DNA of 64,000 nt from Rhizopus sp. PT2906 (GCA_025529335.1 JAMYHX010000227.1:1-64000), one strand, 5' to 3'; positions 22,944 through 36,000 are shown, counted from the first letter of the stretch. Notes: generated by a model not told the origin, from the letters alone. Numbers and translations: made by a program.

Positions 22944-23930
22944 GGATTTAAGTACAGTTCAATCTTACACACAAAGACTAGTTAGTTTAGATTCAAAAAT
23001 ATGAATTCGAACACTCTCTTTTTTCCTTGAGGATGAGAAGGCAGGTCATGTTTGTTTTAAAGTTTATAAAAACAAGGTTCATTGCCCAACGTTTATCCAT
23101 AAATTACAACTTGTAAACATTGAATAAGTATACAAAAATAGAAATAATGCAGTCAAAGCGAGGCACACGTTCCCACATTGACTCTGTTGGATAGTGAGGT
23201 GATGCATACATGAACCAAGATCAAAATAGATAAGGTATATGATATATGTGTGTGTACAGAAATCAAGTCACTCGGTACCTAGTGCTACGATCTACAGTGA
23301 TCAGCGCTTTGCTCAACATGTCAAACACTTGTTGCATGAAATTGAACAGGGAAAGATAATAAAACTCCTTTTATAAAATATCCATAAATAAAACGAGATA
23401 GACTACTCTAGATTCTAGATTTTAGTTTACAAATTGAAATCAGATGCATATGTTTTTAGTTATTCTTGTTGCAAAAAAAAGGGACCTGTACCTCAAGGCG
23501 AAACGCATCGGAGTAAATAAAAGGGTGATGACAGATGTGTCCATCGAGCGACCTATTTTAGACCCATACTGCAGATGACATTGTATCCATGCATCTATTT
23601 CTGAAAATGGCAAACAAAAAGTGCTTTCCATATGGTAAATGCGCATAAAGAGGCTGAGCTTTTGTTTCCATAACGATGACCAGCTCTCTTTTTCTCTTTC
23701 TTTCTTTTTGTGGCACTTTGCTTCAAATATTTACTAAAAAAATAAGCCCCTTGCACATGGAAACCAAATGAATCTCTTTTTATTAAACCCAGAAGGAACA
23801 AGTGATTTCTGTTTTAGAAACTGTGCTAAACTGATGACAAAAAAAAGACATGACTTCATGTTTTTCTTTATTCCCCTTTTGTCATTTGCGAACAAGTACA
23901 AGATAAAAGAATTCTCAAGGCTAAAATGGG
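22143..23930. other. Intergenic region with long poly(A) tract
   Basis: No gene supported. Holds an A38 tract (22902-22939) followed by GGGCGG. Short frames at 22616-22846 and around 23440-23962 lack motifs and the latter overlaps the start of the inverted-repeat element. Confidence 0.5.
22902..22939 (+). repeat. A38 homopolymer
   Basis: Uninterrupted run of 38 A. It could be the tail of a retro-inserted sequence or a simple mononucleotide repeat; no retroelement coding region is adjacent. Confidence 0.9.
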
Positions 23931-24145
23931 AATACACCTTTTCCGGAAACTTTTTGTGTTAAGTGCAGATATTAATATGCCTGTCACCAAAAATAAACTT
24001 TGCCCATCGATCAAAAAGAGCTTAGTGCAGCTAAATTTTTATAATTTGCGTATACTGCGATAAGCTCACAACGTCCTTTTTCCGTAATAGTGTTCAAAAG
24101 TGCACCGTTCGTCCAAGAAGCTGGACTGGGAAATATGATTGATGA
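23931..24145. repeat. Left 215-bp arm of the inverted repeat
   Basis: Identity to the right arm ends abruptly at 23931 (outer) and 24145 (inner). Confidence 0.95.
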
Positions 24146-24310
24146 CGATGGAGAAGATATTGATTATCGTTTTTATTTTTTAGAACGCATAATGTGATCA
24201 TAGCGGGTTACCATAAAATATCAGACATCTTATTTGAAAGAAAAAAAAAAGATAGGGATATGCAAAGAAAGGAGGAGAGGAACAAAAGCAGAGAAAACAA
24301 GGATAATTCA

Positions 24311-25246
24311 CTACTTGCGTTTTTTATATCTGGAATACACCACACGTAAGCTTTCCTTGGTTGCATAGCCCTTGATAAAGCCTTGTTCTACGCCTGTGCT
24401 GAAGCAATTTTTCCAGTCCATAGACCTGCCATTGCTTTTTTCTATATATGCTTCCACGGATTGCATTACCGACGTATCCACAGTGCAGGTAGAGCTTGAT
24501 GGGATATCTGGAGGTTCTTCAATTGAGGTCACACTTTCTTCATGATGATCCTCCTCGTGCAAAGCCGCTTCGTATTTTTGCTTTAAACGCCTAGAATAGC
24601 TAATGCCATCCTTGATATATTGCATGGATTTTGATATATCAGGTGGCGCTTTCAAGAGCCAATCCTTGATCTTGGTGTATTGCCGCTCGTGTACTTCCGA
24701 AATCACCTGAAAAGCTACTAGTGACTTTCGATTGGTATTTTGCTTGTCATTGCAAATTCCTCTTGCAACTGAATATAACTTTTGAATATTGGCATTATCC
24801 CATCTATCCAAAGACATAAGGCACCGTTCACTAAATGTCATAAACGTGATCAAAGTGATCATTGGGTGCATGTATTCATTATCTTTAAGGTGTGGTTCAA
24901 TGCTTGCCTTGGACACAAGTAAACACCATCTGGACCAAAAAGAGGAGGGAGCTTCAAGTATAAATGGATAATGTGTGCATGGTTTGAAGTGGTTCAATAA
25001 ACTAGATGGGGATACTTTGCTAATACAAATGGTGAATAAAATGAGGTGTTTTTTGTATCTACGATATACGTGGGTACAATATAGAACACCTCGACTCATG
25101 CTATCTTCAGTAACCATCTACTGAAACTCCACGACAATCGGTGGTAGGCTACCCTGCGTGATCGATTTTGGTATGAGTAAGGTGTTGCAGTGTGTATTGT
25201 CCGGAAATTCAGAAGGTGCATTCACGTAGGTATTTGTTGTATTCAG
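24311..25246 (-). pseudogene. PD-(D/E)XK nuclease-like gene, interrupted by TAG
   Basis: The minus strand is coding-like from about 25246: PSEFPDN, then LLIPKSITQGSLPP, then IVVEFQ, the E-x-Q form of the nuclease active site seen in transposon-linked PD-(D/E)XK proteins. An in-frame TAG (25120-25118) follows at once; the frame then runs 268 codons from the ATG at 25117 to a stop at 24311, with RGVLYCTHVYRRY and ILFTICISKVSPSSLL continuing the core fold. The C-terminal half (SLDRWDNANIQKLYSVA, YIKDGISYSRRLKQKYE) is helical and ends SRYKKRK. The N-terminal part with the first Asp was not found; an in-frame stop lies just upstream of 25246. Family placement is an inference from motif shape. Confidence 0.5.
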
Positions 25247-25676
25247 CTTTTAGTTATAATTTAAAAAGGCAGTTAAGTCGATAACTTGCGAATTAGATTC
25301 TTTATTAAGAAGAGTTGAATATTATTAAATTAAGTCTGTGTGTGAGTTTACTTGGGTAGAGAATCTATGGCTGCTATTTATATTAATGTGGTCAGTGTGA
25401 CTATTTGTCAATATTGTCAGCACTCTTATCAGATGAGATAGAGAAAAGTAGAATGTATGCTCTATTATAAGATTATACTCGAGTTATTATAATGATTATC
25501 TCATCAAGCGCGTCAGAGACAAGGGTCTGAATAAATAATCATTAAAAACTAACCATTATCAATATTTGTATCCATGACACCGATGTAAAAAAAATCATGA
25601 AACAGGAAGAAAAAGTTATGCCAAGCGTAACAAGACCTGGTTGGCTGAGCAATCGGAAACAGATGATTTTAACTTT

Positions 25677-25891
25677 TCATCAATCATATTTCCCAGTCCA
25701 GCTTCTTGGACGAACGGTGCACTTTTGAACACTATTACGGAAAAAGGACGTTGTGAGCTTATCGCAGTATACGCAAATTATAAAAATTTAGCTGCACTAA
25801 GCTCTTTTTGATCGATGGGCAAAGTTTATTTTTGGTGACAGGCATATTAATATCTGCACTTAACACAAAAAGTTTCCGGAAAAGGTGTATT
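25677..25891. repeat. Right 215-bp arm of the inverted repeat
   Basis: Exact reverse complement of 23931-24145. The forward frame starting at 25808 lies partly in this arm and is not regarded as a gene. Confidence 0.95.
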
Positions 25892-28540
25892 TTCAATAAA
25901 ATAGGCTATGACTATAAAAGAACAAGATTATGTCTTACAAAGACGAGTGTAACTTTCCTTTCTTTATGTTATTATCCTAAAGTATACTTTGACATGACAG
26001 AAAGGGTGAGTAACAAAATCGATTCCTCTTTTCCCTCCGTTTCTTTCATAGTGTCCATATTCGCCTCCTTGTCAAGAACAAAAAGGAAAGAAACAAGGGC
26101 AAGCCTCGGTAAATGCATTTTACTAAATTCACTACAAGAACTGTCATTTTAGTAAAATTAAATTTTCATCAGGTACAAGCACAAGGGAAAAAAAATAGTG
26201 GCATGGTAAAATATTCAGATTCTCTAGCCTAGAAACATACGATATTTCTTCTATATATAAGGATATAGGAATAGTTCTTTCCGGACATTAAATATAGTTC
26301 AAGCGGCCCTTTTTTATTATTATTACGATTAATGCCTATGCCTCTAAAAGGGTTCCAAAACTTTAAACATTTGGTCCAACCTTTCAAAATGACATTCACA
26401 AGGTGCTACCACAAGTAATTTCTTGTTTCTCTTGTCTATTTCTCGATTCGATCTCGATAAAACTCGGTTGTTCAACTTTATTAAGCGGACATTGTTCGGG
26501 TATTTGTCTCTTCGTGAATTTAGTCAGGATAAATTAAGTTCTGGCGCTCAATTGTCACAATTAGTAAAGAGTTTCATGCAGACCTAGATTCTTTTTCATA
26601 TTCAGCCATTTTTTTAAAAAAAAGTGTTTTGGCATAAACTTTATTTGATGGTCGGAACTGACTAAAAGAAATGATTCCCGAGGTTCAACTGGCGGCATTC
26701 AACAAAAGACTCCAGAATGGCGTATCTGCATGCCATTTTTGAAGTCTTTTTTTTTTTTTTTTTTTTGACAGACTCACTCTTTAGATCCTGCTAGCTTTTT
26801 GTATACAAAGATTATATAAACAGTGCGACATCAGTTTGCCTATTCTTCAAAGCCAAGCAGTGATTATTTGAGTTGTATGAATTTCATAATAAAAGTCAAT
26901 TTATTGAGATGGCATATTATAGTTATAGAGCTGACATGTAGGAGATTCATAAATCTTTTGCCTTCATTGTTATTATTGTTTTTTTTTTTAAAAAAAAATT
27001 GGTGGCTTTTTTATTGACAAAGGCTTGTAATTATTTTCTTTTTTATTATAGTCGACAAGTTGTCTTGGATACAGCAATCCTCCTCAACACGAACAATAAT
27101 CAAGCAATTATGATTAATTCAGCTGAGAAAAAAAAGTAAGCAAGTCGCATAATGAACTCACTGAAGAATGATTTACAGAAAACATCTTTGCTTCTAACAA
27201 TGAATATATAGTTAGACGCATAATTTAATTCAGTGAAATGGTGTGATGGATAAAAGCTAGTCATCAGCCTAAATTTCAAACACTTTGATGATAACAAAGC
27301 ATTTGTTTGGATGAAAAAGATGTCCATTTCCACTGGTGGTGCGATATCATACAATCAATTATTTGGTATTGAACCCCTTTGATATATACTTGTGAAAGGT
27401 CGAAAAAGCATGGATTACCGGTCCATTAACAACACCTATGTCAGATATTGGCTTTGCTTTACCATCAATTTCCCCGTTATTTTCCTCAATAAGCAATGTT
27501 TGTTAAATGAATAGCTTTACACCAGCAGTTCGTTCCTATTACAAGTCTTTATAAGGATTTCTTACATCTGTTTTGGTTGATTCGTAATCAGACGTGTAAT
27601 TGATAAGTAGATGGAATTGAATGGAAACATAAAGGCGTTAAAGTATTAGCTCAAAGAGCGAAGGTTAAAGACACGAGATGTAGCTTGGCCTTGGAGGAAC
27701 TCTTACAGTTTTACGCACTACAAGTATTCGGAGAGGGCTTAATGCTGGAGTGGCGTATGTAGAAAAGTATAAGCGGCTATGGGAATAGGAGCCCAAGCGG
27801 AAGGGTAACAGAAGAAGGAATGGAATCAACAACCTTGTTAGCAGCAGGCTCTGCTTTTTTTTACAATTGGTGTAAAGAAATCCAGAGATGAGGATGCTAT
27901 TTCCAATTAAGGCAAAAAGCATAAAGGATGCTCAATTTGCTCAGCCAATTTAAATCTTATAAGGACAAACTTATTTCTAAAAGAGACAAATTACATCAGA
28001 GAATTGCTTTCAGAAACAAAATAGACGTTCTTCGGACCCTTCTTGGTACAGCTTTTCGGTTTTGTTTACAATACAAACTATACAAACTATACATAATTTA
28101 CATTATATTGACTTTGAGGATATTTCGTATTGTACTGAAAGATATAATCAAACCAATTGGTCGCATTCCGAAAATGTTGTGGAAGGAGGAGGAAGATGCC
28201 TATAAAACTCGCCGCATTCGTTCTTCGGCCGATGTTTAGTCCGACTATTTCTTTTCTGTAATGAATTTCTGTAAAGTTCAAATCTATATAAAAAAAAAAA
28301 AAGTTTTTTCAACCTCAGAGTCAGTAAAAGCACTCGATTATAGACAGGTGAGGTCGTATGCGCATATTCCAGTCCAATGTGGCCAATCAGCATAAATTTA
28401 TGGAGCACTTGAAAATAACCAACAAGCGTTTTTCGGCTAAACTAGTTTTAGCACCGACTTCAATGACATAAAACTGAGCCAAAGAGCCACCTTGACTTAA
28501 AAAAAAAAAACTTTTTTCTTTTCCTTTCATCAGTCAAAGT
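25892..28540. other. Gene-poor region upstream of the SPX transporter
   Basis: AT-rich with T tracts near 26747-26766 and 26980. One short frame (27928-28239) is listed separately with low confidence. No transposon protein motif or RNA gene was recognised. Confidence 0.5.
27928..28239 (+). CDS. Possible small basic membrane-type protein
   Basis: Open frame of 103 codons. The first 30 residues are Lys/Arg-rich (SYKDKLISKRDKLHQR), the middle is hydrophobic and Tyr/Ile/Leu-rich (LYKLYIIYIILTLRIF, a possible membrane segment) and the end is charged (MLWKEEEDAYKTRRIR). I recognise no family. The composition is compatible with chance in AT-rich DNA, but the mixed charged and hydrophobic pattern is more protein-like than neighbouring frames. 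It may be a 5' exon or a relic. Confidence 0.3.
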   Translation: MLNLLSQFKSYKDKLISKRDKLHQRIAFRNKIDVLRTLLGTAFRFCLQYKLYKLYIIYIILTLRIFRIVLKDIIKPIGRIPKMLWKEEEDAYKTRRIRSSADV

Positions 28541-30974
28541 ATGAAGTTTGCGCATACGTTGCAACTGAATGCAGTGCCAGAATGGCTGGACAACTACGTT
28601 AGGTATTGTTGTGTTGTCACATATATCCATAAATAGAAGAAATGCTTATTAGTTGCTATGTAGCTATGAATCACTGAAAAAGTTGATATTTCAACTAGAA
28701 AAAGAGCATGTGGATGATATCAACAATAATACTGATCCTGAAAAAATAATTGAACATAAAGAAAATGGCGAGTACAAGTTTTTAAATGCACTTGACCTTC
28801 AACTTGAAAAAGTGTTTGATTTTTATACACAAAAGGAATCCGAGCTATATCAAATACTCGATCAATTGGAGTCAGAAATCAACGGAGAGAGAGGATATGA
28901 TTATCCAAAGAAACAAAGTGTTACGCCCCTAGAAGACTTGGACTCTACATATGGCGCACCCAACAGTAGAGCGTCTACTCAGGAAAGGGATAACACAATA
29001 ACTCGAAAACCTTCTCGGTTCTCAAGAGCCTCGATAGCCTCACGAGCTTCACGAACCTCCCGTCGTGAATCTCGTCTGTCAATGGAATCTCGCATGTCTG
29101 TGGATAACCGAGAAGATGATGTACTTGTACAGCACCTCTCTGACGTACGATCACAGCTTATTCTTTTATATATTTCTCTTTCTGAACTCGAATCCTATCT
29201 TGAATTGAATCGTACAGCCTTTGAAAAGATTTTAAAGAAATACGATAAAGTGCTCGAACGCAATCTGAGACCACAGTACTTGAACAAGATGGTCATGGAC
29301 AGTCGGCCGTTTATGCCTCAGACAATGGAAACCCTTCGTGGTCAGCTTTCTCGGGTTGAAGATATATTCGCCGATACATTCTGTGGGGGAAACCGCACGA
29401 TTGCTCTTCGACAGATGAAAAGCCATCTTCGTGACCAGATCACGTTTGAGCGTAACACGGTTTGGAAAGATATGGTCCGTCAAGAGCGCAGAAAACATGA
29501 CACCAAATTAATTGAACCCAAATTGATCAAAACATACAGAATTCCCTTTACCCGCCTTCAAATCAGTAGCGGCTTGATTTGGCAGCTCGTCAGTTTTCTC
29601 GTTGCCATTGCGGCCCTTATCATTCTGCTTTTAGTTGACACCTTTGGCAACCGTCAGGAAAATTATTGTTTTGCTCTACTTATTTTCGCGGCCATCATGT
29701 GGGCTACGGAAGCCATTCCGCTGTATGCTACGTCCTGTTTGATTCCATTCATGATTGTGCCAATGGGCATCATGCGTAATCCAGATGGCTCCTCTATGCC
29801 AGCCAAAGCAGCAGCCAAGGCGGTCTTTGCCTCCATGTTTAGCGGAACAATCATGATGCTTCTCGGAGGCTTTGCTTTAGCCGCTGCTCTCTCCAAATAT
29901 GGTATCGCCAAAGCATTTGCATCTCATGTCCTGAGTCGCGCAGGCACTCGTCCTCGATGGGTATTGTTAGCCATCATGTTCGTCTCTGGTTTCCTTAGCA
30001 TGTTTATCTCAAATGTGGCCACACCCGTCCTCTGCTTTTCTCTCATTGACCCCATCCTTCGTACGTTGCCTGACCGATCACGCGTCGCGCCCTGTTTGAT
30101 TCTCGGTATTGCTCTTTCCAGTTGCATCGGCGGTATGACATCACCCATCTCATCTCCTCAGAACATCGTGACCATTCAATACCTTAATCCTAATCCCGGA
30201 TGGGGTCTCTGGTTCGCTCCTGCTCTACCTATCGCAATTCTATCCATGTTTGTTTGCTGGTCACTCCTCCTGCTCGTGTACCGCCCTGCGAGCGATACTC
30301 CTCACCTGAACACGATCAAGCCGACTAAAGAAAGCATCACATGGAAACAAGTCTTTGTTCTCCTCATCACAATTGCCACCATTGCTCTCTGGTGTGCTGA
30401 AACTGCAATGGAAGAGCATATCGGTGATACAGGTGTCATTGCGGCCATTCCGCTGTTTGTCTTTTTTGGCACAAGCATCCTCACCAAGGAAGACCTCAAC
30501 AGCTTTTTATGGTCAGTAGTCGTATTGGCTCAAGGCGGTATGGCGCTTGGTAATGCTGTGACCTCATCTGGTCTGTTGCAAGATATCGCTCTTCGACTCA
30601 AGAATGGTATTTCCGATTTGAATGTGATTGCCATCTTGGCCATCTTTTGTTTCCTCATCCTGGTCTTTGCTACCTTTGTCTCGCACACCGTGGCTGCACT
30701 AATCATTGTTCCCATTGTCCAACAAGTCGGCCAGCAACTACCCGTGCCACATCCCAACCTGCTTGTTATGGGCGCTGGTTTGGCATGCTCGGCCGGTATG
30801 GGCTTACCCGTGTCTGGTTATCCCAACATGTCTGCTGTCATGCTTGAAGATCCGTCCGGAAAACCTTATGTGACGACAAAGGATTTTATCATTACTGGCA
30901 TTCCCACAAGCATTATTTGCACCTGTTTGATTTTCACGTTAGGCTATGGTATCATGTCTGGTATTGGCTATTAG
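28541..30974 (+). CDS. PHO91: SPX-domain DASS-family phosphate transporter (PHO87/90/91-like)
   Basis: Low-affinity or vacuolar phosphate transporter; the SPX domain senses inositol pyrophosphates. Exons 28541-28602 and 28664-30974 give 2373 nt and 790 residues, normal length. SPX starts MKFAHTLQLNAVPEWLDNYV, then YESLKKLIFQLEK, and ends with the lysine surface at FEKILKKYDKVLER. A Ser/Arg-rich insert (RFSRASIASRASRTSRRES) sits inside it. From about residue 345 many membrane helices follow, with the DASS motifs MWATEAIPLYATSCLIP and FISNVATPVLCFSL, SCIGGMTSPISSPQNIV and GLPVSGYPNMSAVML. The membrane half uses more C-ending codons than its neighbours, which suggests high expression. PHO91 versus PHO87/90 cannot be separated by eye. 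Confidence 0.93.
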
Positions 30975-31227
30975 AATATGTTGTATATAAACGCACATGT
31001 TTGCATTGTTCATGTCTTTGTATTTAGTAACAAAAAATAAAAAGGTTGTAATTTTATTCATTATTGTTTCATTCAATAAATTTCCGATATCAATTATATG
31101 CATACACTTGGCAGTAATAGACATGGAAGAATTCTTGGGGAATTTCAAAACGAACGCTTAGCGTATAAAAGAAAGAGAGTGAGAGAGAGAAAGTACGTTC
31201 TTTACATTTTTTCTGTGTGAATACTCT

Positions 31228-32536
31228 ATGAAGATAAATACAACACTTGGCTTATTGGCTAGTACTATTCTTTTGTGGGTCCAGCAGACGAGCGCTGCCT
31301 CCTGTCAAGGAGAGCTCAAGGTGACCACTCAGCTGGACATGGACAAGGCTCGTAGCTGTAAGACATATAACGGAAATATCGTCGTGGACAACACTGGTGT
31401 CGGTTCACTCACCTTGCATGGCGTGGAGCTCCTTGAAGGCGATTTGATTGTGACCAGCAACGATGCTCTGCAATCCTTCTCCATACCCAAATTGCAAGGC
31501 GTTAATGGTGAACTAAAGTTTGCCAATAATAAACTTTTAGGATCGCTTGACATGAGAGAGCTATATGCTGTTCGTTCACTTGAAGTCAGTGTGCATCCTG
31601 CGCTGAACGAACTCAAGTTTCCCAAAGGCTTGACTGAGGCAGAAAAGATCACCATCACGGATACGACTGTGACCAGAGTGGATGGATTGAAAATGAACTC
31701 GGCCCACGATATTTACATTTCCAACAATATCTACTTGAAGACATTCGCTTTATCCAACGTGACAACTTTGAATAACGTACTTATCAGTGCCAACTCGCCT
31801 ACATTACAAGTAGACGTAAGTCTTTACATGTCTTTTTTTTTTTTTTTTTATTGACAAGGTTCTTTTTTTGCGGGAATAGCTTTCCAAAATACAAGGAATG
31901 CGTGAAGCTACCTTTCGTAATGTAGCCGGTTTAAATCTTGATGGTTTAGTTAAGGTTGCAGGTGATATGTCATTCATTTCCAACTCATTTGAAACCCTCG
32001 ACTTGCCATCTGTCACCGAGATTTTAGGAACACTCACGCTCCAGGATAACATGCAGTTGAACAATCTTTCCATGGCCAAGTTATCTCACTTGGGAGGTGC
32101 TCTCTCTGTAAGCGGAAACACCAAACTGGCCTCTATTCAGGCCTTTGCTAACCTGCAACAAGTGGATGGTACACTAGATATCATTGGTGGATTTGATGAA
32201 ATGCAATTACCTGCCATTAGCGATGTATGTCCAGTGTGAAAATGTATGGTCATGTACTGATTAATATGAATGTAGATACGTGGTGGATTGAACGTTCAGA
32301 CATCCAGCAGTACCTTCTCCTGTGACGCGATGAACAAGTTAAAGAATGGGGTTATCAAAGGCAATACATTTACTTGTAAAGCAGCTGTAGCTCATCCTAA
32401 GTCGGGTATTCGAGGTGGAAAGAATGGTAAAGGAGGATCGAGTGATAGTGATAACTTTGAAGGCGCTGCCTCAGCAATTAACGTTGGCTACTACTTGGCT
32501 GTCGGAGCTGTGTTGACTACCTTGTTCATGGTTTAA
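31228..32536 (+). CDS. ECM33: ECM33/SPS2-type GPI-anchored cell wall protein
   Basis: Surface glycoprotein needed for cell wall organisation in fungi. Exons 31228-31815, 31880-32224 and 32276-32536 give 1194 nt, 397 residues. A signal peptide is clear (TTLGLLASTILLWVQQTSA). The body is made of receptor-L-domain-like leucine-rich turns (IVVDNTGVGSLTL, LQSFSIPKLQGVNGEL, FETLDLPSVTEILGTLTL). FSCDAMNKLKNG and FTCKA supply the C-terminal cysteines found in the family. A Gly/Ser-rich spacer (SGIRGGKNGKGGSSDSD) precedes a terminal hydrophobic stretch VGYYLAVGAVLTTLFMV, the usual GPI-attachment signal. It follows the SPX transporter on the same strand after 253 bp. Confidence 0.92.
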
Positions 32537-33009
32537 GCCAATAGAAATAGATCGGAGCCAAACAATTCTCTCTTTACTTTCCACAACTTTACAATAAACA
32601 TCTTTTTCTCTTCTTTTGCTTCTTTTCGTTTATTTACATATAAAGTAAGTTTATATATATATATATAAAGGACAGAAAGAGGTGAGGTAATGATTAAATA
32701 TACTCAGTTGGATTGCGATTAAAAAGCATGTTTGACACGCTAACCGCTTTAATATATCAGGGAAGGTAACCTCTCTTGATATATTATTTCTGTGTTGGCA
32801 AGTTCAATAATGTCTATGAGCATAACTTACACTTGATATGAATCCCCCCTCATCGTCTTGTTTATATTAATGGTTTTGCTTACTTTTAAGTTTAGGAAAA
32901 AGAGAGGTTTATTATCTTGCATAAATTGTGTGTGCGTGTTTTTTAAAAAAATAAACTTTGCTTTTCGTGACTTTTCCATCCTTTTCTTTTTTTCTTACTT
33001 GTAAACACG
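32537..33009. other. Intergenic region ECM33 to DDB1
   Basis: 473 bp holding the ECM33 3' region, a (TA)n stretch near 32653-32667 and the T/C-rich leader before the DDB1 start. Nothing else seen. Confidence 0.5.
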
Positions 33010-36000
33010 ATGGATACCTTGATGGATAGACATCATGTCGTGACAACTATTAGTGCTTCTACTGCTGTCACCTGTGCAGCAAAAGGTCCATTCATTCAAC
33101 CAGGAGAAGACAATTTGATCGTTTGGTAACAACGTGTATCTTTATAATGACATTGTATACTAAGCCTTTCCTTTCTTTTTCATTGAGGCAGTAAGGGCTC
33201 CACCATTGAAGTATACACTGTCATGTTGGATGGAATCAAGTCATTTATGGAATTCAACATTTACGGCACTATTCGCAACATGCAAGTGATTCAATTATCT
33301 GTAAACTACAACACGCTCAATAACGTCGACAGTAGAACTCATTTGCTTTTGTAGGATAAGACAACATGTTCACTCTTTATCTTGACAGTCCATCAATGCT
33401 ACACTATACTCACTTACAGCAGCAAGACACAGTCGATCGTGACAGAATTCAGTGGTATGTTGGACATCACAAGTGCAAGAGAAACCGATCAGCCTATTGT
33501 TGTAACCGTCGATACCTCCAGCGAAACACTCTTTGTGAGCGCCTTTACGGGATACCTGATTGCAATACCGTATGGCAAACCAGACAGCTCAATCAAAATG
33601 ACGACCAAGAATCGAGATAGTAAAGCATTGAGGTTTATGCCGGTACCAATAAGGTAACATCAGTCAATGTGTTTAGCGATCTAGAAGGCGCTAAATCGTT
33701 CTGTATAGAACCAACGAGTTTGATTTTTTGTCTGTCGCCGCACTTCAACAAGCTTCTTATGCATCAGTGCTCGTAGGCGAGCTTGAAGATCTCAAAACTA
33801 TCAAAACCTTCAAATATTGTGAGGGACCAAAAGAGTTGGTGGAGAAGAAGAATATGGCAATGAAGGTTGAAGCAACTACTCATACTCTCGTAACTGTTCC
33901 AGCACCCCTGGGTGGTATGTTGGCTATTGGCGAATATGTTATCACATACTATGATCCTTTCAGTAATACAGTACGAGAGCTTAGCATTGAACCTGTTCTT
34001 GTTACAGCGTAAGTAGGATGTGTAGATAAAAAGAAAAAGAAGCTTAGGGTATTTGATTAGATGGGAATATCTCAGCGACGGATCAAATCGTTTCCTCTTG
34101 GGAGACTCGGAAGGCTATCTGTACATGTTCATCTTGGAGACGGGCCACAATAAAGTGGTAAATCTATCAAGTACTCTTATTGGACAGGTAAGATAACCTA
34201 GTGTAGAAAACGGGAGGTGTAGAGGCTAAATCCGAAAAAGGTAGTTCGACCCAATTGTATTATCGATCTTGGCAATTACATGTTTTATATTGGATCAACT
34301 CATGGAGATTCATGCTTAATTCAGTTGGTCAACGCGGCAACACCGTCAAAGTACAGTATTCGTGTCCTCGCAAACTATTCCTGTTTGGGGCCCATTGTAG
34401 ATTTCTGCTTATTTGATTATAATGAACAAGGAAAGGTAAGCTACATCTTTCGATTTGTAAACATATCATTCATATCGATATAGCAAACTATGGCTTGTTG
34501 CTCTGGTGTAGATAACGATGCAAGTATAAGGATAGTGGAGAATGGCATAGGATTCATTAAGCAAGCTGTGCTTGATTTTCCACTAGTATATAACATGTGG
34601 CCATTGAAGCTAGAAGAGTAAGGAGATATATTGTATGTACCTACTATGACTCATTTGAATTATTGTGTTAGGCAATCAGATTCGCTCTTGATCACTACTG
34701 CGCTTGAGACCATCTTGTTAAAACCACTGAGGGATGCAGACAATCAATTTATGGAATACGCCTCATATTCTGGCCTTTGTACAAACGAAACAACACTGGC
34801 TTCTGGGTTGTGGAATGACCATATCGTGCAAATTACGCCTTCATCAGCTCGTTTGATGACCAAGGATGAACACGGAACACTACTTGCTGAGTGGAAACCA
34901 CCAAGAAATAAGCGTATTTCAATGGCCAAGCTTAAAGAGTCTTATTGTCTTGTTTGTGACGAGGATGACACTATCGTTTACTTGGAAATTATTTTAAACA
35001 CTTTTATTGAAAGGAGGTACTTGCATATATGCAATAGACAGCCTACTGTTACTTACAGCTGTTCTCTACTCTAGTACAACGCAAGTAAGAAATACGTCAT
35101 GTATGAGCATCAGCACATGTAAAGAAAATGGAACAGACAACAACTATGTCGTGATTGGTACTTTCGGATCTGGATCCAACATACGCCTACTACAATTACC
35201 CGAGCTACAGATGATCTATGAACATGTAAATGCACCTATTACTGCAAGTCCAAAAGATGTTTTGATTGTCTTTATGGAAGGCTTATTGTATCTGATGGTG
35301 ATGCTAGGTACGTTCTTTGTGACGCATTTGATGAGATACGTATGGTAGATAATATATCAACAGGCGACGGACAAATACTGAGTTACTGTATAAAACACTT
35401 GGGGTCCGAGCACATCATGCTATATGACGAACGACAGATGATGGTAAGTACATACTGTACAGGGATGTACCCTTACCAGTATCAAGGAGAGCAAAGGATA
35501 TTTGTTGCTGGACAGAAACCCTCCGTGATTTCAAGCTTCAATCAGACCTTGTTTGTTTATTCAGTTAATTTAACGGTAAAAAAAAAACAAAGCAGCAGGG
35601 CAATATTTTACTCACGCTTCACACGTTTCAGAATATTTATACTCTGACAGCATACAATGATATACTTGCATTAATGACAGACCATCAATTACTGTTTGGA
35701 AAAACAGATGTCGTTTCAAAGCTTCAACATACAAAATATGATATTCCTGGAGAGATGCCTCTTCGTGTTGAGTATTTGTCAAGGACAAAGGCATTGGCAG
35801 TAGGTAGTTCAACCTATGTACGTGACACCAATAAAAATGTTATGGAGAGAACGGGGAAAGTTAGAATACTCGACGCACAGACCTTTCAAGGTAAGCTTCA
35901 ACTTTTTTATAATCAATCTACTTACAGTCATCAATAGTGCTTGACACATATGAATTGGGAAATAATGAAATAGTTGAGTCCATGTGTGTAGCACGGTTTA

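Larger units (their letters stand above)
23931..25891. mobile_element. 1.96-kb element with perfect 215-bp inverted ends
   Basis: Arms 23931-24145 and 25677-25891 are exact reverse complements base for base, starting AATACACCTTTTCCGG. Between them lies a broken PD-(D/E)XK-like gene on the minus strand. Identical arms imply recent origin or homogenisation, while the gene inside is decayed. No target duplication is evident just outside the arms, so element limits are taken from the repeat. It could be a DNA transposon, a non-autonomous foldback element, or a local inverted duplication able to yield hairpin RNA. Confidence 0.75.

Noticed and set aside
25808..26152. 114-codon plus-strand frame
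   Set aside because: Starts inside the right arm of the inverted repeat and has no family motif.
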